Below are positions 15,437-22,951 of a DNA stretch of 32,637 nucleotides, one piece after another. The notes beneath the pieces were generated by a model. It had not been told where the DNA came from, searched no databases, and saw only the letters and a program-made list of their open reading frames with translations. The first letter of the stretch is position 1; the number at the start of each line of letters is the position of its first letter. Location of the stretch: NCBI GenBank assembly GCA_031430645.1, contig JANPBY010000002.1, forward strand, positions 1-32,637, in the 5' to 3' direction. The DNA comes from JANPBY01 sp031430645 (GTDB taxonomy: Bacteria > Actinomycetota > Actinomycetes > DATJPE01). The position numbers and the translations under genes are program-made.

Positions 15437-17008
15437 ATGGCGATCACCAGTCGGGTCGCCGCCACGCTGCGGGCGAAGGCTCCGACCCCCGAGGCTTCGC
15501 CACGTGTAGACGGGCGCCCGATCGAGTCGTCCTCGTCGCTCGTGGCGGAGTTCGCCATCAGCGGTTTCCTTGGATCGGCGCTCATGGCCATCGGAGCCAT
15601 TTCGGTTGGCTTCGTGGCACCGTCATCCGGCATCCCGACCGCGCCCGTCTTGGAGACCCTGCGACTGACTCCGGGCTTTGCCGTTCTGGGTTGGGTCACC
15701 GTCATCGTCGGTGTGGCCGTGCTGCTCCAGGCCTGGCTGCGACTCGGTCACCATGTCCGTACGGCTTCAGTGGTGCACCCGAACCAGCTCTTGCGACTGA
15801 TGTGGCTCTGGGCACTGCCCCTGTTCTTGACGCCGGTGATGTTCAGCCGAGACATCTTCAGCTACATCTCGGCCAGCCGGATGCTGTCAGCCGGACTGGA
15901 CCCCTACACCAACGGAACCATCGACCTCCCATGGACCAACGACGGCGCTGACTCCTTCTGGGTCGGCTCACCTTCACCGTATGGCCCGCTCTGGGTCGGT
16001 CTCTCCAGTGGCGTCTTCCGCATCACCGATGCCTCAGCGATCCCCTCCCTGCTCGCCTTCCGGCTACTGGCACTCGGCGGGGTGGCTTTGCTCGCCGTCT
16101 ACCTGCCGCGACTGGCTGCGCTGTGTGGTGTCGATGCAGCCAAGGTGATTTGGCTGGGTCTGCTCAACCCCCTCGTCCTGATGCATTTCGTCTCCGCGGG
16201 TCACAACGACGCCCTGATGTTGGGGCTTCTCGTCGCCGGCATGACCATCGCCCTGGAAGGGCGGTTCGTGCTCGGCACGCTCCTCGTCGTCCTCGCGGGC
16301 GCAATCAAGGCACCAGCCCTTTTGGGGCTGCCGTTCGTCGCGATGGCTTGGCCCGGCGCCGACGCCTCGATGCGCGGACGGGTGTCCAGCTGGATCAAGG
16401 TGACCCTGCTGGCCTTGATCACCTTCCTGGCGCTCAATCTCGCCCTCGGACTGGACTTCGGCTGGATCTCGGCGCTGGGCACACCAGCCGAAGTTCGCAC
16501 CTGGCTGTCCCCATCAACCGCGCTCGGCATGATCGGCGGGATCATCGGCGGGCTGCTCGGGAGTGCCAACTTCGACGACGGTTCGGTGACTGTCGTGCGC
16601 ACCCTGGGCGCACTCGCCTCGCTGGCTGTTGTCGCACTGCTGGCCTTTGCCTGCGATCGGCGCACTGCGGTGCGTGCCCTGGGACTGGCGTTGCTTGTCG
16701 TGGTCGTGTTGGGAGCAACCGTCCAACCGTGGTACCTGCTGTGGAGCCTGCTCATCCTGGTGGCCGCAGGCCTGTCCGCCAACGAGACGAGGATCGCGGT
16801 CATCCTGTCCACAGCTCTGACCATCTACAGCATTGCGAGTTCCGGAGCGTCTGACACCACGCATTGGAATGCAGCCTTGAACCCCGGCTTGGCGGCGCTT
16901 CTGTCCCTGGTGATCGTGGGAGCGCTGCTCTTCGCGTCGACGCGCGCTCGCGCGTTGCTCCTGGATGAAACCGAACCTGAGTCCCGACCGCTCTCGAACC
17001 AGGTCTGA
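15437..17008 (+). CDS. mptB: alpha-1,6-mannosyltransferase, MptA/MptB type (GT-C, polyprenyl-phosphomannose dependent)
   Basis: A 523-residue integral membrane protein with about 12-14 hydrophobic helices and the GT-C features of the mycobacterial/corynebacterial MptA/MptB family. The first external loop holds FSRDIFSY (Arg138-Asp139), the candidate catalytic/metal region, followed by GLDPY and SPYGPLW; FVSAGHNDALMLGLL near residue 255 is also family-typical. These enzymes build the alpha-1,6-mannan core of lipomannan-like glycolipids using polyprenyl-phosphate mannose outside the membrane. The ATG at 15437 follows a TATGAT; a TTG at 15416 is the longer alternative. The gene sits where mptA (Rv2174) sits relative to idsA2, but here carotenoid genes flank it closely on both sides, and crtB follows 11 nt later. 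MptA versus MptB cannot be decided by eye. Confidence 0.85.
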   Translation: MAITSRVAATLRAKAPTPEASPRVDGRPIESSSSLVAEFAISGFLGSALMAIGAISVGFVAPSSGIPTAPVLETLRLTPGFAVLGWVTVIVGVAVLLQAWLRLGHHVRTASVVHPNQLLRLMWLWALPLFLTPVMFSRDIFSYISASRMLSAGLDPYTNGTIDLPWTNDGADSFWVGSPSPYGPLWVGLSSGVFRITDASAIPSLLAFRLLALGGVALLAVYLPRLAALCGVDAAKVIWLGLLNPLVLMHFVSAGHNDALMLGLLVAGMTIALEGRFVLGTLLVVLAGAIKAPALLGLPFVAMAWPGADASMRGRVSSWIKVTLLALITFLALNLALGLDFGWISALGTPAEVRTWLSPSTALGMIGGIIGGLLGSANFDDGSVTVVRTLGALASLAVVALLAFACDRRTAVRALGLALLVVVVLGATVQPWYLLWSLLILVAAGLSANETRIAVILSTALTIYSIASSGASDTTHWNAALNPGLAALLSLVIVGALLFASTRARALLLDETEPESRPLSNQV

Positions 17009-17019
17009 CCCAAGCAACC

Positions 17020-17928
17020 GTGAGCCGCCGCGATCTCACAGCGGCCGGGATCCTCGATCCTGGGCTGCGCGAATCTTACGAACGCTGCCGTGCGCTCAAT
17101 GCACAACACGGCAAAACCTACTATCTAGCAACGCTTCTGCTGCCGCCCGCGAAGCGGCCGTACGTTCATGCGCTGTACGGCTTCGCTCGATACGCCGACG
17201 AGATCGTCGACGCCATGGGACGCGACGACCAGGCAGCCGAAGCGGAACTGAAGCGCTGGGGAGACGCGTTCCTCGTAGATGTGCGGCGAGGACACAGCGA
17301 TGACCCGGTGTGTCGGGCGGTCGTCGACACCGTTCAACGCTGGGACATCCCCATCGAGCACTTCGAGGCGTTTCTCGAGTCGATGACCATGGACCTCACC
17401 GTCACAGAGTACGCGACCTACGACGATCTCTACACCTATGTGTACGGCTCCGCTGCGGTGATCGGACTCCAGATGGTGCCGATCCTCGGACCGCTCAACG
17501 ATGGAGCGTACGAGCCTGCCAAGGATCTCGGGGTGGCGTTCCAGCTCGCCAACTTCACTCGCGACGTCGGCGAGGACCTGGACCGCGGTCGGGTCTACCT
17601 GCCGCTCGAGGACCTGGAGCGGTTCAGCCTGACCCGCGCAGACTTGGAACGGCGGGTCGTCGACGATCGGGTACGCGACCTGTTGCGCTTCCAGATCGCC
17701 CGCGTTCGCAGGTTGGAAGCCGCCTCGAGGCCGGGCATCGAACTACTTGATCCCACCAGCCGCCCGTGCATCGAAGCCGCCCGGATCCTCTATTGCGGCA
17801 TCGTCGACGAAGTCGAGGCGATCGACTACGAGGTGTTCACTCGTCGGGCCACGGTCCCGCTTCCGCGTCGTCTTGCCGTGGCCGGGCGGGCCTGGGGTCG
17901 TGCAGTCCAAGCCCGCCGAGTTAGCTAG
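17020..17928 (+). CDS. crtB: Phytoene synthase
   Basis: A 302-residue squalene/phytoene synthase family member. Both metal-binding motifs are intact: DEIVD at residues 60-64 and DVGED at 182-186 within QLANFTRDVGED, followed by RGRVYLP. RHGKTYY-type start (HGKTYYLATLLLP) near residue 30 is also typical. It condenses two GGPP to phytoene at the membrane. The GTG start is 11 nt after the mannosyltransferase stop without a clear Shine-Dalgarno, so it probably depends on that transcript. Its TAG stop overlaps the stop of the convergent crtYd by 4 nt (17925-17928), so read-through of each into the other is likely. Confidence 0.93.
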   Translation: MSRRDLTAAGILDPGLRESYERCRALNAQHGKTYYLATLLLPPAKRPYVHALYGFARYADEIVDAMGRDDQAAEAELKRWGDAFLVDVRRGHSDDPVCRAVVDTVQRWDIPIEHFEAFLESMTMDLTVTEYATYDDLYTYVYGSAAVIGLQMVPILGPLNDGAYEPAKDLGVAFQLANFTRDVGEDLDRGRVYLPLEDLERFSLTRADLERRVVDDRVRDLLRFQIARVRRLEAASRPGIELLDPTSRPCIEAARILYCGIVDEVEAIDYEVFTRRATVPLPRRLAVAGRAWGRAVQARRVS

Positions 17929-18284
17929 CGCCAGCGCGGCGGTCCGGCGTACGGCTCCCGCTGAACCCCTCGCCGGCCCCAAAAGACCCACCAGGCAAGA
18001 GTTTGGACGACGAGAGCAAATCCGAACAACAAGTCCTCGATCGGCGCATAGGCGATCCGGCCCGCTCCGAGGAAAACCGGCGAGCCATCGCCGACAATTG
18101 CTGCTTCGTCGTAACGGACGATCCGAAGCCCGGTCAGGATCCCGTTCGTGAGCAGCTGAAACCCGACGATGATCGCGTAGGACACCCAGAACACGCGTCG
18201 CGTGAGAAGCCGCGTCCGCAGCACATATAGGTCGAGCAGCACCGTGAGGACGACGCCGAGCACGGCGAGTTGGGTGTACGTCAC
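17925..18284 (-). CDS. crtYd: Lycopene beta-cyclase subunit, CrtYd type
   Basis: This 119-residue membrane protein is the second half of the heterodimeric (CarR/CrtYc-CrtYd type) lycopene cyclase. Three hydrophobic helices are visible, and the family motif GRIAYAPIEDLLFGFALV near residue 75 carries the Pro-x-Glu-Asp signature that mirrors the PLEELVFF motif of the partner. With CrtYc it closes a beta-ring on a lycopene end. The GTG start overlaps the crtYc stop (GTGA, 18281-18284), so the two subunits are made in a coupled way. It is convergent with crtB with a 4-nt overlap of stops. Heterodimeric cyclases can act on one or both ends; the CruF-like and glycosyltransferase genes suggest one. 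Confidence 0.88.
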   Translation of the reverse strand: MTYTQLAVLGVVLTVLLDLYVLRTRLLTRRVFWVSYAIIVGFQLLTNGILTGLRIVRYDEAAIVGDGSPVFLGAGRIAYAPIEDLLFGFALVVQTLAWWVFWGRRGVQREPYAGPPRWR

Positions 18285-18670
18285 CGGTGACTGCCCGGCT
18301 CCGCGTCACTGATATCCGCGTCACTGATTCCCTCTTCACTGATATCCGCGTCACCGACATCCCAGCCGCGGACAGCTCGGACGGCTTCCAATGTGAGCAC
18401 CGAGGCGATCGGAACGACGAGGAAGAAGACCAATTCCTCCAGCGGGACCCCGCCAGGCAAAGCGATGCCGGTGACTTGCTGCGGATCGAAGGTCCAGTGA
18501 CCCTGACTGATGGCATAGGCGTCCCACACGTAGAAGACCGGAACGATGGCAGCCAACGAGAGCCCGAGTCGCCGCCAGCGGCGGGCCACTCGCGTGCGCA
18601 GCCCGAACTCCAGCCAACCGGCGCCGATCACGACGAACAGCATCACGCCGAGATAGCTGAACGACCTCAT
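18281..18670 (-). CDS. crtYc: Lycopene beta-cyclase subunit, CrtYc type
   Basis: A 129-residue membrane protein that is the first half of the heterodimeric lycopene cyclase. Diagnostic blocks are FYVWDAYAI and GHWTFDPQQVTGI near residues 46-68, then LPGGVPLEELVFFLVVP with the conserved Glu pair near residue 78. Three helices are likely. After residue 105 the protein has an acidic tail built from a repeated ADIS unit (DADISEEGISDADISDAEP) encoded by two near-identical 19-base copies; this tail is unusual for the subunit. The ATG overlaps the stop of the PPOX-family gene (ATGA) and the stop overlaps crtYd, so a three-gene minus-strand operon is likely. Confidence 0.88.
   Translation of the reverse strand: MRSFSYLGVMLFVVIGAGWLEFGLRTRVARRWRRLGLSLAAIVPVFYVWDAYAISQGHWTFDPQQVTGIALPGGVPLEELVFFLVVPIASVLTLEAVRAVRGWDVGDADISEEGISDADISDAEPGSHR
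18306..18354 (+). repeat. 30-bp-period direct repeat in the crtYc 3' end
   Basis: TCACTGATATCCGCGTCAC occurs at 18306-18324 and again at 18336-18354. It encodes the ADIS repeat of the acidic CrtYc tail and is in frame (30 bases = 10 codons). Confidence 0.85.
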
Positions 18671-19134
18671 GGAGCAAGCTTTCGGTGATCCCAGGACACG
18701 ACCTCGCTCGGGCGCAGCCTGAGGGCGACCTGCTTGCCGGCTCGCTCGAGTGCCACCAGTCGAAAAGGGTCCGCGTGCTCTGGCGCAAGGCCTTCGTACT
18801 TCATCGCCAAACCGGTCCAGATGTCGGCGATCATCTCAGCATCCTCGACGAGTTCGACGACACCAGACAGCCGCACGCCTTGCAGTTCTGCATATCGGTC
18901 ACCGGACTCCACCAGGACGGCCACGCGCGGGTCGCGACGCAGGTTCAGCGCCTTCTGGGAGGCGGCATACGTGCGCATCACGATCGCGCCGTCAGGCTCG
19001 ACAAGGAACCACATGCCAACCGGCTCGGGAGCACCATCTGAAGCCAGGGTCACCAGCACGGCCGTGCGGCCGGAAGCGAGGAACGACTCGACCTCGACAT
19101 CGGTCATGCTGATCCTGGTGCGTTCGTCCGCCAC
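18667..19134 (-). CDS. Pyridoxamine 5'-phosphate oxidase-like (PPOX/FDR) family protein
   Basis: A 155-residue split-barrel flavin/F420-binding-fold protein. The pattern VEVESFLASGRTAVLVTLASDGAPEPVGMWFLV at the N terminus (landmark near residue 12), then IVMRTYAASQKALNLRRDPRVAVLVESGDRYAELQGVRLSGVVE, is typical of actinobacterial PPOX proteins, many of which use F420 or FMN. The GTG at 19134 is chosen because TAGGGT lies 7 nt upstream; an in-frame ATG at 19107, with AGGA upstream, is the alternative. It overlaps crtYc by 4 nt, so it leads the crtYc-crtYd operon. Whether it reduces a carotenoid or is just a passenger cannot be told. Confidence 0.8.
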   Translation of the reverse strand: MADERTRISMTDVEVESFLASGRTAVLVTLASDGAPEPVGMWFLVEPDGAIVMRTYAASQKALNLRRDPRVAVLVESGDRYAELQGVRLSGVVELVEDAEMIADIWTGLAMKYEGLAPEHADPFRLVALERAGKQVALRLRPSEVVSWDHRKLAP

Positions 19135-19141
19135 GCACGTC

Positions 19142-19151
19142 ACCCTAAGGT
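19142..19151. promoter_or_regulatory. Overlapping divergent -10 elements (PPOX-crtYcd / flippase-like gene)
   Basis: ACCCTAAGGT reads TAGGGT on the minus strand (19147-19142, 7 nt before the GTG at 19134) and TAAGGT on the plus strand (19146-19151, about 39 nt before the ATG at 19191). The two hexamers share the central TA. Confidence 0.45.
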
Positions 19152-19190
19152 GGCCACCGAGACTATGCCGCGCAGCCAAGTGGGGGTGAG

Positions 19191-20324
19191 ATGACCGAGT
19201 CGGATCCCAAGCCGATCAGTGCGGTGGTCGTACCCGAGGCCAAGGGCGAAGCACCCTCTCGGGCCTCGACGTTCCGCAAGGTCTTTGTCGGGATGCTCAC
19301 GGGAGGAATCTTCGCCCTGATCTTCCTCAAGATCATCCCGGAAATGGCGAGCTACGAAGACATCTGGGCAGAGGTCCGCTCCGCCCCGACCTGGGAGATC
19401 GTCGGGCTGCTGATCCTCGGCCTGGTGATCATGGTCCTTTCCACAGCGATGATGGTCCTGCCGATCCGCGGGATCGGCGCGGGCCGGGCGTTCATCACCC
19501 AACAAGGCTCCCAAGCCATCAGCAACACGGTCCCCGGGCCCTCGGGCACGGGGATGCGTTTCATCATGCTTCGCTCATACGGCGTCGACGTCGAGGACTT
19601 CAGCCGCGGAATGGTCGCGGTGAGCATCTGGAACAACGTCTGCATGCTGTCGATGCCCGGCGTGGCCGTACTCGCCCTCGTGGCCTTCGGGGACAGCGGA
19701 GACGAGGCCAGCGATCTCACCGGCTGGGCCATCTTCGCCGTGGCAGTGAGCGTCGCGCTCATCCTGGGCGTGATCGCCCTGCTGCGCAGCATCCCGTTCG
19801 CCCGGTGGCTCGGCCGGGTCGGTCAGCGGCTCACCAATGTGCTCCTGCGGTTGATCCACAAACCCGAGGTGGACGGCTGGGAAGCTGCCTGCGTCACGCT
19901 GCGGGCCAACACCGTCACGGTCTTGAAAGCGCGCGGTGGACGCTTGACGGTCCTGACACTCGCAAACTATTGGCTCAACGGCATTCTGCTCGTCTTGTGC
20001 CTGCGCCTGGTCGGCATGGACAGCGAGATCCTGCCCTGGGGCGTCGCGCTGGCGACCTACACCGTGGGCCGGCTCTCGACCGTCATCCAGGTGACTCCGG
20101 GCGGCGTTGGGGTGGTTGAGGTGGCCTACACAGCCGCCTTTGTCGCGGTGACATCGCCTACCTATCAGAACACGATCACCGCGGGGGTCCTCATCTACCG
20201 AGGGTTCACCTACTTGATGCCGATCATCGTCGGCGCGTTCTGCTACCTCGCATGGCGGCTGGACAAGGGACGCGGCGTCCCGGTCACCCATGGACCGTTG
20301 GATGCGACTCCGACGGTCGCGTAG
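19191..20324 (+). CDS. Lysylphosphatidylglycerol synthase TM-region/YbhN-like flippase-family membrane protein
   Basis: A 377-residue polytopic membrane protein of the LPG_synthase_TM (UPF0104) family. About eight helices are visible, and the family signature TPGGVGVVEVAYTAAF is near residue 302, with the SNTVPGPSGTGMRF segment near residue 112. The family includes the flippase half of MprF and many proteins of unknown substrate; it lacks the soluble synthase domain here, so aminoacylation is not expected. GGGGGTGAG stands upstream of the ATG, so this side of the divergent promoter has a leader. It stands between carotenoid and mannosyltransferase genes, and a role in moving a lipid or polyprenyl carrier is possible but unsupported by direct evidence. 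Confidence 0.8.
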   Translation: MTESDPKPISAVVVPEAKGEAPSRASTFRKVFVGMLTGGIFALIFLKIIPEMASYEDIWAEVRSAPTWEIVGLLILGLVIMVLSTAMMVLPIRGIGAGRAFITQQGSQAISNTVPGPSGTGMRFIMLRSYGVDVEDFSRGMVAVSIWNNVCMLSMPGVAVLALVAFGDSGDEASDLTGWAIFAVAVSVALILGVIALLRSIPFARWLGRVGQRLTNVLLRLIHKPEVDGWEAACVTLRANTVTVLKARGGRLTVLTLANYWLNGILLVLCLRLVGMDSEILPWGVALATYTVGRLSTVIQVTPGGVGVVEVAYTAAFVAVTSPTYQNTITAGVLIYRGFTYLMPIIVGAFCYLAWRLDKGRGVPVTHGPLDATPTVA

Positions 20325-20335
20325 TCAGGCCGCAG

Positions 20336-20761
20336 TCAGAACGCCAACGCCTGAGCGCGCCGCTTGACCTCGGTGCCGCGGTTCTCAGCGAGCGCGTCAG
20401 CCGGACTTCCGGGGAGTGACGGATCAGGGGTGAGCAGCCAACGCAGGGCCTCCTCGTCGCTGAATCCTGCATCGGCGAGGAGCGTGATGACGCCGGGCAG
20501 TCCCTTGACGACCGTGTCCTCAGCCACGAAGATCCCTGGCACTCGCAGAACGCCCTCGAGCCGCACTGCGAGCAGCTGCCGCTCCCGAATGGCCTGCCGC
20601 ACCTTCATGATGTCGGTGCCCCAGGCCTCAGCGACATCCGGAATGGTCAGCCAACGACCGGGCAGAGCAGCCACCTCGGCGCCAAGCGCGTCGGCCGCGG
20701 ACGCAGCCAGCGGGTCATTATCCAGCGGGTCGTTATCCAAAGAGTCGGTGGTGTCGTTCAC
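20336..20761 (-). CDS. Rv2175c-type winged-helix DNA-binding protein
   Basis: A 141-residue homologue of M. tuberculosis Rv2175c, a DNA-binding protein phosphorylated by the adjacent kinase PknL. Seen: LTIPDVAEAWGTDIMKVRQAIRERQLLAVRLEGVLRVP (helix-turn-helix and wing, about residues 41-78), then FVAEDTVVKGLPGVITLLADAGFSDEEALRWL, the signature LTPDPSLPG near residue 114, and the C-terminal VKRRAQALAF. The N terminus has Thr4 and Thr5 and an acidic stretch with a duplicated DNDPL unit; the mycobacterial phospho-threonine also lies in the flexible N terminus. The GTG at 20761 is preceded by AAGGTGAG. It diverges from the kinase gene with overlapping -10-like elements, the arrangement expected of a kinase-substrate pair. 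Confidence 0.88.
   Translation of the reverse strand: MNDTTDSLDNDPLDNDPLAASAADALGAEVAALPGRWLTIPDVAEAWGTDIMKVRQAIRERQLLAVRLEGVLRVPGIFVAEDTVVKGLPGVITLLADAGFSDEEALRWLLTPDPSLPGSPADALAENRGTEVKRRAQALAF
20709..20738 (-). repeat. 15-bp tandem duplication in the Rv2175c-like N terminus
   Basis: Two adjacent 15-base copies (20709-20723 and 20724-20738) differ by one base and encode the repeated DNDPL unit. The duplication is in frame and lies in the flexible acidic N terminus. Confidence 0.85.
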
Positions 20762-20843
20762 GCGCTCACCTTGCCACGTCCCGAGCTCGGCCCGAAGGGC
20801 AGATCTGGGGCACGGCTCGCCTCCCCGGCGTTTCGGACTGGCG

Positions 20844-20853
20844 AACGTACACT
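20844..20853. promoter_or_regulatory. Overlapping divergent -10 elements (Rv2175c-like / kinase)
   Basis: AACGTACACT reads TACACT on the plus strand (20848-20853, 7 nt before the kinase ATG) and TACGTT on the minus strand (20849-20844, about 80 nt before the GTG at 20761). The hexamers share the central TA. Confidence 0.45.
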
Positions 20854-20860
20854 CACTTAG

Positions 20861-22768
20861 ATGACGACGCAGGTCACGGACCCGGTCGTCGGGCGTCTGC
20901 TCGACGGCCGATACCGCGTGGGCGAGCCCATCGCCCGAGGTGGGATGGCCACGGTCTACCAAGGCCTCGACACCCGCCTCGAGCGCCCGGTGGCCGTCAA
21001 GATCATGCACCCGGGTTTCGCCGACGACGAAGCCTTCGTTGCCCGCTTCACGCGCGAGGCCCGTTCCGCCGCCCGGTTGTCCCACCCCAACGTCGTCGCC
21101 GTGTTCGACCAAGGAGCCGACGCCGGCACCGTCTTTCTGGTGATGGAGTACATCGCTGGACGGACGCTGCGTGACCTGCTGCGCGAGCGCGGACGACTCA
21201 CGCCGACGGAGGCCTTCGACGTCCTTGAACCGGTGCTAGCCGCGCTCGGCGCCGCCCATGAGGCAGGCATCGTCCATCGAGACGTCAAGCCGGAAAACGT
21301 CCTGCTCGCCGATGACGGCCGCGTGAAGGTTGCGGACTTCGGGCTGGCCCGGGCAGCTTCGTCGGCGAGCAGCAGCCAGGCAACCGCCGGCGTTTTGATC
21401 GGCACGGTCGCCTATCTGGCGCCGGAGCAGGTCGAGCGTGGCATCGCCGATGCGCGCACCGACGTCTACAGCGCCGGCGTCGTCCTCTACGAATTACTCA
21501 CCGGCACACCGCCGTTCACTGGTGACTCGCCGATGGCGGTGGCCTACCAGCACGTCCACGAGGACGTCCCACCCCCCTCCCTGGCCCGCCCCGGGCTCCA
21601 TCCATCAGTGGACGCCTTGGTGTCCAAGGCCACCCGTCGCGACCCCGATGAACGGCCGGCCGACGCGAACCGACTCCTCCAGGCCGTGGTCGAACTTCGA
21701 CGGCTTGTGCCCGCAGATGAGCTGAGCACAACCAACTCTGCGCCCCCTGAAAACAACGGGAGTCACGACACCCTTGTCGTACCCCTCGCCGTGGCCGGCG
21801 CAACGAAGGCGACGACACCCCGGTCCGGCGTGGGGGCTGTTGGCCCTCCCTCAGCTGGCCCCCCACCAGGGGTTCGCCGATCCCGGCCCGGCCGGATCAT
21901 CGTGGCCTTGTTGCTCCTGCTCGCCCTAGCCGCAGGAGCCGGTTGGGCCAGTTGGTGGTACGGCGAAGGCCGGTGGACCACAACCCCTTCGGTCCTGGGT
22001 GTCGACGAAGACACCGCAACCGCGACGCTCACTGCCGCGGGACTACAGGTCAGCATCAGCGAGCCGGTCTTCAGCGAGACCGTCAAAGCCGGGGACGTCT
22101 ACGACACCGACCCCAAGCCCAACGAGCGGATCCGCGAAAACGGGACGGTCACCCTCACTCTGTCCAAAGGCCCGGAACGCTTCGAGGTGCCCAAGGTGGC
22201 TGGTCTGTCCCAGTCTGATGCTGAAACAGCCTTGAAGGAGGCTGGCCTGGCCCTCGGAAAGGTGACCACGAAGTACTCCTCCACGGTCGCCAAGGGCAAG
22301 GTCATCAGCAGCGACCCAGGCGCGGGCAAGCCGCTGCGGGCGGACACCGCCGTCCGGCTTACGGTCAGCAAGGGTGTCCAGCCCGTGACGGTTCCCAACC
22401 TGGTCGGAACCGAGGCCACCGCGGCGCAGAAGAAGCTCTTGGACTTGGGCCTGAAGCCAAAAGTTACCGGGGAGAAGTTCAGCACCAAGGTCGCAAAGGG
22501 CGACGTCCTGTCACAGTCCCCCAAGAGCGGCACCGTGCCCAAGGGCACGGAAGTGTCACTGGTGGTCTCCAAGGGACCCGAACTGTTCGAGGTACCCAAC
22601 GTGTTCCGCAAGTCCACCGCGGATGCGACCCGGATTCTCAAAGCGGCCGGCTTCAAGGTCAATGTCGTCAAGCAGCTGGGCGGGTTCGTCGATCTCGTGC
22701 GCACCCAGACGCCAGGCGGTGGCGACCTCGCACCCAAGGGCGCTGTCATCACCATCTACGTAATCTGA
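20861..22768 (+). CDS. pknL: Membrane serine/threonine kinase with four PASTA domains (PknL position)
   Basis: A 635-residue Hanks-type kinase. The kinase domain (about 18-280) has the glycine loop GGMATV, Lys47 in VAVK, HRD with catalytic Asp141, DFG at 159-161 and the activation-loop Thr of IGTVAYLAPEQ. A Pro/Thr-rich juxtamembrane stretch leads to one membrane helix (about 346-368), then four PASTA repeats to the C terminus (about 372-635), so the sensor is extracellular and may bind muropeptides or lipid II. The M. tuberculosis PknL at the same locus lacks PASTA repeats, whereas PknB has them; the gene keeps the pknL neighbourhood, so I use that name with caution. A TACACT 7 nt upstream of the ATG and no Shine-Dalgarno suggest a leaderless mRNA. 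Confidence 0.9.
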   Translation: MTTQVTDPVVGRLLDGRYRVGEPIARGGMATVYQGLDTRLERPVAVKIMHPGFADDEAFVARFTREARSAARLSHPNVVAVFDQGADAGTVFLVMEYIAGRTLRDLLRERGRLTPTEAFDVLEPVLAALGAAHEAGIVHRDVKPENVLLADDGRVKVADFGLARAASSASSSQATAGVLIGTVAYLAPEQVERGIADARTDVYSAGVVLYELLTGTPPFTGDSPMAVAYQHVHEDVPPPSLARPGLHPSVDALVSKATRRDPDERPADANRLLQAVVELRRLVPADELSTTNSAPPENNGSHDTLVVPLAVAGATKATTPRSGVGAVGPPSAGPPPGVRRSRPGRIIVALLLLLALAAGAGWASWWYGEGRWTTTPSVLGVDEDTATATLTAAGLQVSISEPVFSETVKAGDVYDTDPKPNERIRENGTVTLTLSKGPERFEVPKVAGLSQSDAETALKEAGLALGKVTTKYSSTVAKGKVISSDPGAGKPLRADTAVRLTVSKGVQPVTVPNLVGTEATAAQKKLLDLGLKPKVTGEKFSTKVAKGDVLSQSPKSGTVPKGTEVSLVVSKGPELFEVPNVFRKSTADATRILKAAGFKVNVVKQLGGFVDLVRTQTPGGGDLAPKGAVITIYVI

Positions 22769-22848
22769 CGAGGGTTCCGAGCACCCGATCGCCCACCCGC
22801 TGAGTCCCACGATATGGACCTCGCCTAGCGACGCCCCCACGGCGGCCG

Positions 22849-22854
22849 TACTCT
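22849..22854 (+). promoter_or_regulatory. Putative -10 hexamer of the aroF leader transcript
   Basis: TACTCT ends 7 nt before the leader-peptide ATG at 22862. There is no Shine-Dalgarno, so transcription should start at or next to the A of the ATG. Confidence 0.5.
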
Positions 22855-22861
22855 GCTCAGC

Positions 22862-22921
22862 ATGCAGCAGCAGGCGTGGTTTTACGGCTACCGACCGGGG
22901 CTCTCCCGGCGGGCGGCCTGA
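22862..22921 (+). CDS. Aromatic-rich attenuator leader peptide
   Basis: A 19-codon open frame encodes MQQQAWFYGYRPGLSRRAA. Codons 6-10 give Trp, Phe, Tyr, Gly, Tyr, covering all three products of the pathway whose first enzyme is encoded downstream. Codons 12-14 (22895-22903, CCGGGGCTC) are identical to the 3' arm of the terminator that follows. The peptide should act in cis as a ribosome-position sensor, not as a protein. It appears leaderless because a TACTCT lies 7 nt before its ATG. It ends 21 nt before the terminator stem. Attenuation by aromatic leader peptides is known for actinobacterial amino acid genes. Confidence 0.85.
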   Translation: MQQQAWFYGYRPGLSRRAA

Positions 22922-22951
22922 TCTGCGCCGCACCGCACCGATGAGCCCCGG
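22895..22951 (+). promoter_or_regulatory. Antiterminator pairing between leader ORF and terminator 5' arm
   Basis: CCGGGGCTC (22895-22903) can pair over 9 bases with GAGCCCCGG (22943-22951), the 5' arm of the terminator. A ribosome held at the Trp/Phe codons would leave 22895-22903 free; one that reaches the stop would cover it. A small local hairpin, CCGGG-gctct-CCCGG at 22895-22909, could serve as a pause hairpin. Confidence 0.75.

Noticed and set aside
18299..18360. Direct repeats considered as an att or iteron site
   Set aside because: They are in-frame codons of the CrtYc tail, with no integrase or replication gene nearby.
22769..22848. Terminator after the PASTA kinase
   Set aside because: Only a 4-bp stem (GGGT-ACCC) without a U-run is visible, too weak to call.
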